From: Gammaproteobacteria bacterium
GTDB taxonomy: Bacteria > Pseudomonadota > Gammaproteobacteria > S012-40
Reading direction: 5' to 3'
Length of the DNA: 8,717 bases
Assembly: GCA_015491615.1 (NCBI GenBank)
Contig: WFVN01000193.1
Location: forward strand, 1 to 8,717
How positions within the stretch are numbered: the stretch's first letter is position 1; every line of letters starts with the position of its first letter. Below the pieces are notes generated by a model, which did not search any database, had not been told where the DNA came from, and was given only the letters and a program-made list of their open reading frames with translations. The translations under genes and the position numbers were made by a program. Of this stretch, positions 1 through 6,348 are shown one piece after another.

Positions 1-1242
1 GGAGGGGGACACAGCGCACAGATAGTCGCCCCAGGAGAATCCCAGGATCGCCCGCAGGCGGAGCAAATAGAGGCCGCTGCGTACCGACATGGCGAGGGCC
101 ACGCCCCAGACGACCGCCTCCAACCCCCGCGGCAGGGTGACGAACAATACCCCGATCAGGGCCAACAAGTGGCACACATTGATCCAACCGTCATCCTGTG
201 GCCGGTTGAGGGCCTTGAGGACCATGGAACCATAAGGTGCGGCGACCTTGAGGGCTCCGAACAGGCACAGGATCTGGGTGAGGGGAACGGCGGCCCCCCA
301 TTGATCTCCGAACAGGAGGGAAATCACCGGCGCGGCGAACAGGGCTAGCAGGGCGTAGAAAGGCCAGGCGAGGGCGGTCACCAGGCGCGTCATGTGCAGG
401 GCGTGGGCGGCCAGATCTCCCCCTTCCCGGCGCAGGCGGGAGAAATGGGGCATGACCACCGGCGCTGCGGCGTTCATGATGCTGTAATCGAACATTTGTA
501 CCAAGCCGTTGGCACGCGAGAAGTAACCCACCGGGGCCATGCCGTACGCCCGTCCGATGGCCAGTTCGGGCAGACTCTCGGCCCCTTGCCCGGCGATGGT
601 GCCCAGTGAGGCCCAACCACCGAAACGAGCCACTTGTCGCATGCCACGAAAACGGGGGCGCAGGGGCAGGTCCCTCGGCCGGTACCACCAGCTCGCCGTC
701 ACCGTAGCGACCAGGCCGGCCACAGCAGCCCAAGCGAGGCTGAGGTAACCGAAGCCGAGAAACGCCAGGGCGATGGCGGTAACGGCGTGGGTGATGTTCT
801 GCGCCAAATGGATGCGCAGGCTGATTTCGAAACGCATGGCTCGCTTGAGCAGGGCCATGAACACCGCCCCAAAAGGGGTGAGAAGGAAGTTGATGGCCAG
901 GATGTGGAGCACTGCCTCCACGCCCGGCTCGGAGAAATAGGCCGCCGCCCACGGGGCCAAGAGATAAATGCCCCCGGCCAACGTCCAGGAAACGGCCACC
1001 ATGAGGGTGAAAGCCGCCCCCAAGGCCTCGGGGGTGACCCTTTTCACTTGTACCAAGTAATCGGCGATGCCGAAATCCCGTAGGATGGAGGCCAAGAGGA
1101 CGAATACTGCGGCCACGGAATAGACGCCGATCTCCGCCGGGGTCAACAGGCGCGCAAGGACGATGGTGGAGACGATATTGATGGCCAGGGCGGCGTATCT
1201 GTCCAGGAAGGTGATGGCCAGGGAACGGCGCACCGAGGTCAT
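1..1242 (-). CDS. Wzx/TuaB-type polysaccharide flippase (MOP superfamily), partial
   Basis: Multispanning inner-membrane protein that would flip a lipid-linked oligosaccharide to the periplasm. I translated it by hand from the ATG at 1242: 414 codons are open, with no stop, to the left edge, so the C-terminus lies outside the window. The N-terminus has the signature of this family: a short basic start (MTSVRRS), then a membrane segment with LARLLTPAEIGVYS at about residues 30-43, followed by LRDFGIADYLVQ at about 54-65. Many further hydrophobic segments follow, for example around 77-98, 115-131, 150-180 and 290-310. The known family length is about 420-500 residues, so little is missing. The start overlaps the stop of the preceding glycosyltransferase gene by four bases (ATGA) and has only a weak upstream GGAG, so translation is probably coupled. 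GC is somewhat lower than in the core genes (63% in one hand-counted line). The glycan carried is unknown. Confidence 0.9.
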   Translation of the reverse strand, partial: MTSVRRSLAITFLDRYAALAINIVSTIVLARLLTPAEIGVYSVAAVFVLLASILRDFGIADYLVQVKRVTPEALGAAFTLMVAVSWTLAGGIYLLAPWAAAYFSEPGVEAVLHILAINFLLTPFGAVFMALLKRAMRFEISLRIHLAQNITHAVTAIALAFLGFGYLSLAWAAVAGLVATVTASWWYRPRDLPLRPRFRGMRQVARFGGWASLGTIAGQGAESLPELAIGRAYGMAPVGYFSRANGLVQMFDYSIMNAAAPVVMPHFSRLRREGGDLAAHALHMTRLVTALAWPFYALLALFAAPVISLLFGDQWGAAVPLTQILCLFGALKVAAPYGSMVLKALNRPQDDGWINVCHLLALIGVLFVTLPRGLEAVVWGVALAMSVRSGLYLLRLRAILGFSWGDYLCAVSPS

Positions 1243-2387
1243 GAGGGCACCCCCAGCTCCCGGAACAGGGTCTCCACCCGTTCGGCGTTGGCGGCCCAGG
1301 TGTAGCCGCCCTCGTCGATGGTGGCGCGGGCGCGCCCGCCCAGGCGGGCCCGCAGGTCGGCATCGGCGCACAGGGTCTCCACCGCCTCGGCGAAGGCACT
1401 CGAATCTTCGGGGTCGAACAGCCAGGCGTTGTCCCCGTGGCGGAGGACCTCGCGGATGTTGCGCGTGTCGGGGGCGGCCACGGCGCGCCCCAGGGCCAGG
1501 TATTCGAACAGCTTGAGGGGCGAGGCGTAGGGCACTACGTCCGGCTGCAGGGCGACGTCGAAGGCGGCCACGTGGCGGGCCACGGCGTCACGAGCGACGA
1601 CGCCGGTGAAGCGTACCCGCTCCGCCACCCCCAGTTCCCGCGCCCGCGCCTCGATGGCGGGGCGGGCCGGGCCGTCGCCCACCACCAGAAGGACACGCTC
1701 GGAGCTACGCGCCACCACGTCCACCACCCGCTCCAGGCCATGCCACTCGCGCACGAAGCCGGTGAACCCCAGCACCAGGCGCCCCGCCAGTCCCAGGGCC
1801 GACTTGGCGGCGTCGGTGTCGGGCAGGTCGCGGAATTTTTCCCAGTCGATGCCGTTGGGGATCACCCGGATGCGCTCCTCGGGGACGCCGGCGGCGCGCA
1901 AATAGTCGGCGAGCACGTCGGTGACCGGCAGGCAGGCGTCGGCGCCGCGCCAGGTGTAGCGTTCGCTCCAACGGGCCAGGCGCGGTAGCCCCAGGCCGCC
2001 GTAGCGGGCCCGCTCCTCGTACAGGGGGGCGTTCACCTCCAGCAACATGGGCAGGCGATAGCGGCGCTTGATCCATACCCCCGCCGGCAGATAGAGGTTG
2101 TAACGTTCGTACAGGCAGTCGGGCCGGTGGCGGCGCACGGCGCGCGCCAGGCGCGCGTAGGCGATGAGGCTGTAGCCCAGTTCCAGCAGTTCGTAGAGGG
2201 CCTTGGGCAGGCGCCGCTTGAGGGCCGCCACCAGGCCGCCGTCGGAGCCGAAGTCTTCCTGCTCCACCACCTTGGGGCCGACGAAGACGATCTCGTGACC
2301 GCGCGCCTCGAGGGCGCGGGTGAGCTCCTCCACGTGCACGTACTGGCCGTCTTTGGAGGCGATGCGATGGTGGTAGAGGATCTTCAC
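1239..2387 (-). CDS. Glycosyltransferase family 4 (GT-B fold)
   Basis: 382-residue cytoplasmic glycosyltransferase that would add a sugar from a nucleotide donor to the lipid-linked glycan. The N-terminal acceptor domain (about 1-180) starts MKILYHHRIASKDGQYVHVEE, with the usual early basic and glycine residues. The C-terminal donor domain starts near 200, with LGFTGFVREWHGLE at 207-219, VVGDGP at 235-240 and the nucleotide-sugar region SPLKLFEYLALG at 289-300. Glu295 matches the second glutamate of the E-x7-E motif, but the first position (287) is Tyr. This variant is known in a subset of family 4 enzymes. The GTG start at 2387 overlaps the upstream stop in GTGA and lies 7 bases after GGAGGG, which supports this start. 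Donor and linkage cannot be read from the sequence. It is not the Daro_2409-type exosortase-associated enzyme as I remember that family. Confidence 0.9.
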   Translation of the reverse strand: MKILYHHRIASKDGQYVHVEELTRALEARGHEIVFVGPKVVEQEDFGSDGGLVAALKRRLPKALYELLELGYSLIAYARLARAVRRHRPDCLYERYNLYLPAGVWIKRRYRLPMLLEVNAPLYEERARYGGLGLPRLARWSERYTWRGADACLPVTDVLADYLRAAGVPEERIRVIPNGIDWEKFRDLPDTDAAKSALGLAGRLVLGFTGFVREWHGLERVVDVVARSSERVLLVVGDGPARPAIEARARELGVAERVRFTGVVARDAVARHVAAFDVALQPDVVPYASPLKLFEYLALGRAVAAPDTRNIREVLRHGDNAWLFDPEDSSAFAEAVETLCADADLRARLGGRARATIDEGGYTWAANAERVETLFRELGVPS

Positions 2388-3565
2388 GCCGCCGCCCTCC
2401 GCCCCAGGACCTCGGCGAACAAGGCCTTCTGCCCGGCGGAAGTGGCGTCCCAGGAGAAGCCCTCGGCGTAGCGACGGGTGGCCGCGCGCGCCGGGGGATC
2501 GGCAAGCAGGGCATGCACCTCGCGGGCGATGGATTCGGGGTCACGCTCGCACAGACGTCCGGCCTCGGGGGCGGCCACTACCTCCGGCGTGCCCCAGACG
2601 CGGGTGGCCACCACCGGCGTGCCGCAGGCCATGGCCTCCAGGAGGACGTTGGCCCAGCCCTCGCGCGAGGAGGCCAGCACCAGGCAGTCGGCGGCGCCGT
2701 ACCAGTCGCGCAGGGTCTCGTGGGGGACGGCGCCGAGCAGATGCACGCGCCCGGCGAGCCCCAGGTCGCGGATCAGTCCTTCCAGGCGCTCGCGCTCGGG
2801 GCCCTCACCGGCGATGACCAGACGCACGGCCTCGGGCAGATGGGCCAGGGCGCGGATGACGAGGTCGTGCCCCTTGCGTTCGATGAGGTGCCCCACCGAC
2901 AGGAGGGTGGGGCCGTCGAGCCCGAGGCGCGCGCGCAGGGCGTCGCGGTCCTCGGGCGGGCGGAAGCGTTGCAGATCGACGCCGTTTCTGAGCACCCGCA
3001 CCTTGTCCGCCGGCACGCCCAGGTCCACCAACACGTCCTTGAGGGCCCGGCAGACGGTGATCAGCCCGGCCGCCTCCCGTGCCGCCCATTGGATGAGGCG
3101 CCGCGGACGCGGGTAGCGGGGGATGAGGTTGAGGTCGGTGCCGCGGGCGGTGATGACCACCGGCAGGCCCAGGCGCCGCCCGAGGATCACCGCCGCCACC
3201 CCGTCCGGGTAGAAATAGTGGGCGTCGATGAGCTGGTAGGGAAAGTCCCGGCGCAGGCGCAGCAGGGTGGGCAGGCTGCCGCGGGCGAGGCTGTGGGGGG
3301 CCAGGTTCATGCCCACCTTGGGGGGCAGGAAATAGCGCGGGTGGTGCACCTCGATGCCATGACGGACCTCCCGCCGCGGGGTGGCGGCGAAGCGGGCGTA
3401 CTCGCCGAAGCGGGGATGGGCCCAAGGGAACCAGGGCACCGGCGCCACCACCTTGGCCGTCACGTCGCCGGAGGCGAGGAGGTGGCGCAGGCGGTTCTCC
3501 ACGAACACCCCGTGGTTGGGGCGCGCGCTGGAGGGGTAGAGGGTGGAGAAGGTGAGGATGTTCAC
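2384..3565 (-). CDS. Glycosyltransferase family 4 of the exosortase A locus
   Basis: 393-residue GT-B glycosyltransferase, predicted cytoplasmic or membrane-peripheral. The N-terminus MNILTFSTLYPSSARPNHGV at 1-20 is typical of enzymes encoded next to the amidotransferase in exosortase A loci. The acceptor domain covers about 1-190 (ITARGTDLNLIPR at 138-150). The donor domain follows the linker RNGVDLQRFRP (193-203), with SVGHLIERKGHDLVI at 223-237, IAGEGPERERLE at 251-262, and a complete E-x7-E motif with Glu302 and Glu310. The start is GTG at 3565, within the GTGA overlap with the amidotransferase stop and four bases after a GGGAGG ribosome binding site. The reading frame stays open far upstream in the same frame, but that extension lies over the amidotransferase gene and has no family similarity, so it is not coding. 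The sugar transferred is unknown. Confidence 0.93.
   Translation of the reverse strand: MNILTFSTLYPSSARPNHGVFVENRLRHLLASGDVTAKVVAPVPWFPWAHPRFGEYARFAATPRREVRHGIEVHHPRYFLPPKVGMNLAPHSLARGSLPTLLRLRRDFPYQLIDAHYFYPDGVAAVILGRRLGLPVVITARGTDLNLIPRYPRPRRLIQWAAREAAGLITVCRALKDVLVDLGVPADKVRVLRNGVDLQRFRPPEDRDALRARLGLDGPTLLSVGHLIERKGHDLVIRALAHLPEAVRLVIAGEGPERERLEGLIRDLGLAGRVHLLGAVPHETLRDWYGAADCLVLASSREGWANVLLEAMACGTPVVATRVWGTPEVVAAPEAGRLCERDPESIAREVHALLADPPARAATRRYAEGFSWDATSAGQKALFAEVLGRRAAA
2395..2400 (-). promoter_or_regulatory. Ribosome binding site deciding the GTG start at 2387
   Basis: GGAGGG on the minus strand, seven bases before GTG, within the Ala-rich C-terminus of the preceding glycosyltransferase gene. 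Confidence 0.65.
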
Positions 3566-5475
3566 GCCGCCTCCCGCGTCCCTTCCCCCATCAGCCCGCG
3601 CAGGCTGGATTCGAACATGAGCAGGGCCCAGAGGGTGGGGCTGTGCTCGAAGCGACCGGACTGGTGCTCGTCCACCAGGCGGGCGACGGTGGCCATGTCG
3701 AACAGGCCGGTGTCCCCCAGGGCGCCTTGGGTGAGCTGGCGCCGCACGCGCTCGCGCAGGGGGCCGCGGAACCAGTTGGAGATGGGCACGCCGAAGCCCA
3801 TCTTGGGCCGGTAGAGGACGTCTTCGGGCAGCAGCGGCTCCAGGGCCTTCTTGAAGATGTATTTGCCTTCCTGGCCCTTGAGTTTCACCTCGGGGGACAG
3901 GCCGGAGACCCAGTCCACGAAGTGGTGGTCGAGGATGGGCACGCGCACCTCCAGGGCGTGGGCCATGGAGGCCCGGTCCACCTTGGTGAGGATGTCGCCG
4001 GGGAGGTAGGTCTTCATGTCCAGGTACTGCACCAGGGACAGGGGGTGGTCGGTGGGCGCGCGCGCGGCGTGCCGGCGGAAGACTTCGATGGCGTGGTAGC
4101 CCTGCAGCTCCCGTTTCAGGGCGGGACTGAACAGGCGCTCGCGGTGGTGGTCGGCGACCACGCCGACGCTGTGCAGGTAGGCGGCCAGGGAGTCGCGCGC
4201 CAGGGCCTGGAAGGTGGATTTGGCGCGCAGGTATTTGGGGGCCCAGTCCAGCTTGGGATAGACGCGCCCGAGGAATCCGAACAGCGGCCCGCGCAGGGCC
4301 TGGGGCAGGCGCGCGCGCAGTTTCTCCTCGTTCATGTGCCAGCGGTGACGGCGGTAGCCGGCGAAGTTCTCGTCGCCCCCGTCCCCGGAGAGGGCCACCA
4401 CCACCCGCTTGCGGGCCAGTTCGCACACCCGGTAGGTGGGGATGGCGGAGGAGTCGGCGAAGGGCTCGTCGTAGAGGGCGGCGAGGCGGTCGATGAGGTC
4501 GAAGTCGTCCGCCGCCACCTGTTCCACCTGGTGGTTGGTGTGGTAGCGCTCGGCCACCAGGGCGGCGAACTCGGTCTCCGTGTAGCGGGGGTCGTCGAAG
4601 GCGATGGAGCAGGTGTTCACCGGCTCGTCCATGAGCTGGGCCATCATCGCCACCACCGCCGAGGAGTCCACCCCTCCGGAGAGGAAGGCGCCCAGGGGCA
4701 CTTCGGCCACCAGGCGCACGTCCACCGCCTCCTTGAGGCGCGCCAGCAGGCCCTCGCGCATCTCCGCCTCGTCGCTGAGCCCCAGGGGGGTGAAGCTCAC
4801 GTCCCAGTATTCCTCGGGCGCCGCCAGGGGCTCGCTGCGGCGCTGCACCAGGCGGTGCCCCGGCGGCAGCTTGCGCACCCCCTCGAGGATGCTGCGCGGC
4901 TCGGGGACGTAACCAAAGGCGAAGTATTCCTCCACCGCGTACGGATCCAGTTCGCGCCCTAGGGCCGGATGGGCGAGGAGGGCCTTCATCTCCGAGGCGA
5001 AAATCAGTTGGCCGTCGGCCAGCTCGGCGTAGTAGAGGGGCTTGATGCCCAGGCGGTCGCGGGCGAGGAAGAGGGTCTCCCGATGGCGGTCCCACAGGGC
5101 GATGGCGAACATGCCACGGAAGCGCTCCACGCAGGCCGGCCCCCATTCCTCCCAGGCGTGGACGATGACCTCGGTGTCCGAGTGGGTGCGGAAGCGGTGC
5201 CCGCGGGCCTTGAGTTCCTCCGCCAGACCGGCGTAGTTGTAGATCTCGCCGTTGAACACCACCACCACCGAGCCGTCCTCGTTGAACAGGGGTTGCTGGC
5301 CGGAGGCCAGGTCGATGATGGACAGGCGCCGGTGCCCGAGCCCGACGCCGGGCTCGGTGTGCAGGCCGCCTTCGTCGGGACCCCGGTGGTGCTGGGTCTC
5401 GTTCATGCGATGGAGGAGGGCGCGGTCGGGCCCGCGCCGTTCGCGGCTATCGAAAATGCCTACCAATCCGCACAT
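3562..5475 (-). CDS. Exosortase A system-associated amidotransferase (asparagine synthetase-like)
   Basis: 637-residue two-domain enzyme of the glutamine-hydrolysing asparagine synthetase family. It matches the exosortase A amidotransferase 1 subfamily (known as TIGR03108), which is longer than E. coli AsnB (about 554 residues). Residues 1-210 form the class II glutaminase domain. The start at 5475 gives MCGLVGIF, so Cys2 becomes the N-terminal nucleophile; HRGPD (30-34), NGEIYNY (75-81) and SDTEV (99-103) are the glutamine-binding elements. The synthetase domain has the ATP pyrophosphatase loop SGGVDSS (266-272) and SGDGGDE (363-369), so both activities look intact. It should hydrolyse glutamine, pass ammonia through the protein and amidate an adenylated carboxylate. 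Being in a glycan locus, the acceptor is probably a uronic acid or other carboxylated precursor rather than aspartate, but that is inference. A good AAGGCGG site lies 5 bases upstream. Unlike its neighbours it is separated from the preceding gene by an 18-base gap. Confidence 0.96.
   Translation of the reverse strand: MCGLVGIFDSRERRGPDRALLHRMNETQHHRGPDEGGLHTEPGVGLGHRRLSIIDLASGQQPLFNEDGSVVVVFNGEIYNYAGLAEELKARGHRFRTHSDTEVIVHAWEEWGPACVERFRGMFAIALWDRHRETLFLARDRLGIKPLYYAELADGQLIFASEMKALLAHPALGRELDPYAVEEYFAFGYVPEPRSILEGVRKLPPGHRLVQRRSEPLAAPEEYWDVSFTPLGLSDEAEMREGLLARLKEAVDVRLVAEVPLGAFLSGGVDSSAVVAMMAQLMDEPVNTCSIAFDDPRYTETEFAALVAERYHTNHQVEQVAADDFDLIDRLAALYDEPFADSSAIPTYRVCELARKRVVVALSGDGGDENFAGYRRHRWHMNEEKLRARLPQALRGPLFGFLGRVYPKLDWAPKYLRAKSTFQALARDSLAAYLHSVGVVADHHRERLFSPALKRELQGYHAIEVFRRHAARAPTDHPLSLVQYLDMKTYLPGDILTKVDRASMAHALEVRVPILDHHFVDWVSGLSPEVKLKGQEGKYIFKKALEPLLPEDVLYRPKMGFGVPISNWFRGPLRERVRRQLTQGALGDTGLFDMATVARLVDEHQSGRFEHSPTLWALLMFESSLRGLMGEGTREAA
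3570..3575 (-). promoter_or_regulatory. Ribosome binding site deciding the GTG start at 3565
   Basis: GGGAGG on the minus strand, four bases before GTG. It sits in the last codons of the amidotransferase gene and supports the GTGA coupled start rather than a long upstream extension. Confidence 0.65.
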
Positions 5476-5480
5476 GTCAT

Positions 5481-5487
5481 CCGCCTT
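5481..5487 (-). promoter_or_regulatory. Ribosome binding site of the amidotransferase
   Basis: AAGGCGG on the minus strand, five bases before the ATG at 5475. It lies in the only true gap of the operon and its AAG end is part of the palindrome at 5485-5498. Confidence 0.7.
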
Positions 5488-5497
5488 GATCGATCAA
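5482..5497 (-). repeat. Copy 2 of the TTGA-N4-TCAAGG-N-G sequence
   Basis: Minus strand reads TTGATCGATCAAGGCG, overlapping the stop of the uncharacterised gene and the ribosome binding site of the amidotransferase gene. Part of the match is expected because both copies contain a ribosome binding site; the TTGA and TCA parts are not explained by that. Confidence 0.4.
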
Positions 5498-5498
5498 G
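5485..5498. repeat. Perfect 14-base palindrome CTTGATCGATCAAG
   Basis: Self-complementary over all 14 bases. It covers the TGA stop of the uncharacterised gene and touches the ribosome binding site of the amidotransferase gene. In RNA it could only form a short five-pair stem with a TCGA loop and lacks a U-run, so it is not a terminator. It could be a protein-binding dyad, a mark of an insertion, or chance. Confidence 0.6.
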
Positions 5499-6348
5499 AA
5501 GAAGCGTCGAGGAAGTCATCCAGGCCCAAGCGACGACAGACCTCGACCAAGTCGTAGTTGTGTACCAGGTCCTTGCTGAGGTCGCGGCGCTCATCGTTCG
5601 GCGACTGGGGCTCGTAATGGGGGTTTCTTATGCGCGTGCAGTGCCCCTCCGCTACCCAGGACTCCGGGATGGGGCGTACTCGACCACCATATTGCTTCTG
5701 CCAGTAATAGATGCCTACACCGTGATCGTATCCGTACCGTTTGCGGGATTCCCGCTCATTCTCCGGACAGTTGGGATGATCGGCGATATGGCGCCACCAA
5801 CCGCTGCCTCGTTCGAATTGATCCCGGCTGGCTGCACGGGTGGTACACCCGATCAGTTCCCAATATCTGGGGACATGCCCTCGCAGACGCGACAAAAAGC
5901 TGCCACGATCGTCCACCGCCGCCATTTCCCCATCGGCCAACCCTTCGAAGATGGCGACGATCTTTTGCATGCGCTCTGGGCGTACTAGAAGGTCGGAATG
6001 CCAAAAAGCCAATCGAGGGGCAAAGACGAACACGAATTCGAGCGGGAACACCATGTGTAACGCAGGAAAATCGAATCCCTCATTGAAGTCCAGCACCACA
6101 GCGGAATCGATGATTTCGGGACGCCCTGCTCGCGGGTCGAAACCCACTACCGGCGTCCAACCCACCGACTCCACCAGCCGTTGCTGCACCAAGCACCAGG
6201 CCTCGTTCACGTTCCAACACAACCAGGGACGTTCGATCCCCGCCAAAACATCCCGCCAACGCTCGGCCTGTTTCAGTACCGTTTCCGCAGGAAAAGGAAA
6301 AGCGTTCCAGTTTCCCTTTCCCGCCCGATACAGTTCACGTTCCTCCAT
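5494..6348 (-). CDS. Uncharacterised 284-residue protein inserted in the exosortase core operon
   Basis: I do not recognise this family. The protein is soluble-looking (no signal peptide, no clear membrane span), rich in Trp (12) and His (9), with six Cys at 44, 52, 168, 194, 237 and 271. Notable stretches are PWLCWNVNEAWCLVQQRL (41-58), the hydrophobic strand FPLEFVFVFAPRLAFWHSDL (101-120), RYWELIGCTTRAASRDQF (161-178), a WW pair at 184-185, and a polar tail ending in LSKDLVHNYDLVEVCRRLGL (257-276). The ATG at 6348 shares one base with the preceding stop (TGATG) and is preceded by a strong AAGGAG, so the start is well supported. GC is clearly lower than in neighbours (hand-counted lines: 50%, 52% and 58%). 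The FAPRLAFWHSDLLV stretch with acidic and aromatic residues might suit a sugar- or nucleotide-binding enzyme, but this is a guess. Its place among glycan genes suggests a glycan-modifying role. Confidence 0.85.
   Translation of the reverse strand: MEERELYRAGKGNWNAFPFPAETVLKQAERWRDVLAGIERPWLCWNVNEAWCLVQQRLVESVGWTPVVGFDPRAGRPEIIDSAVVLDFNEGFDFPALHMVFPLEFVFVFAPRLAFWHSDLLVRPERMQKIVAIFEGLADGEMAAVDDRGSFLSRLRGHVPRYWELIGCTTRAASRDQFERGSGWWRHIADHPNCPENERESRKRYGYDHGVGIYYWQKQYGGRVRPIPESWVAEGHCTRIRNPHYEPQSPNDERRDLSKDLVHNYDLVEVCRRLGLDDFLDASS

Noticed and set aside
191..1399. A 402-residue open frame on the minus strand over the flippase region.
   Set aside because: Its translation is Pro/Arg/Gly/His-rich and matches no family, whereas the frame one base away gives an unmistakable flippase.
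2513..3814. Long plus-strand open frames (also 3643-4962 and 6360-7730) that could be antisense genes.
   Set aside because: They lie opposite well-supported genes, have Gly/His/Gln/Val-biased translations with no recognisable domain, and arise from high third-position GC.
4897..4908. A Val-Pro-Glu-Pro stretch (residues 190-193 of the amidotransferase) resembling a PEP-CTERM sorting signal.
   Set aside because: It is internal, not followed by a membrane segment and basic tail, and is a conserved part of asparagine synthetase-type proteins.
2384..5146. A single 920-residue open frame on the minus strand, which would look like a fused protein.
   Set aside because: Only its last 393 residues resemble a glycosyltransferase. 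The rest is Pro/Arg/Gly-rich and lies over the amidotransferase gene in another frame, a usual effect of high GC.
5476..5498. A possible transcription terminator between the uncharacterised gene and the amidotransferase gene.
   Set aside because: The palindrome gives at most a five-pair stem with no U-run, and it overlaps a functional ribosome binding site.
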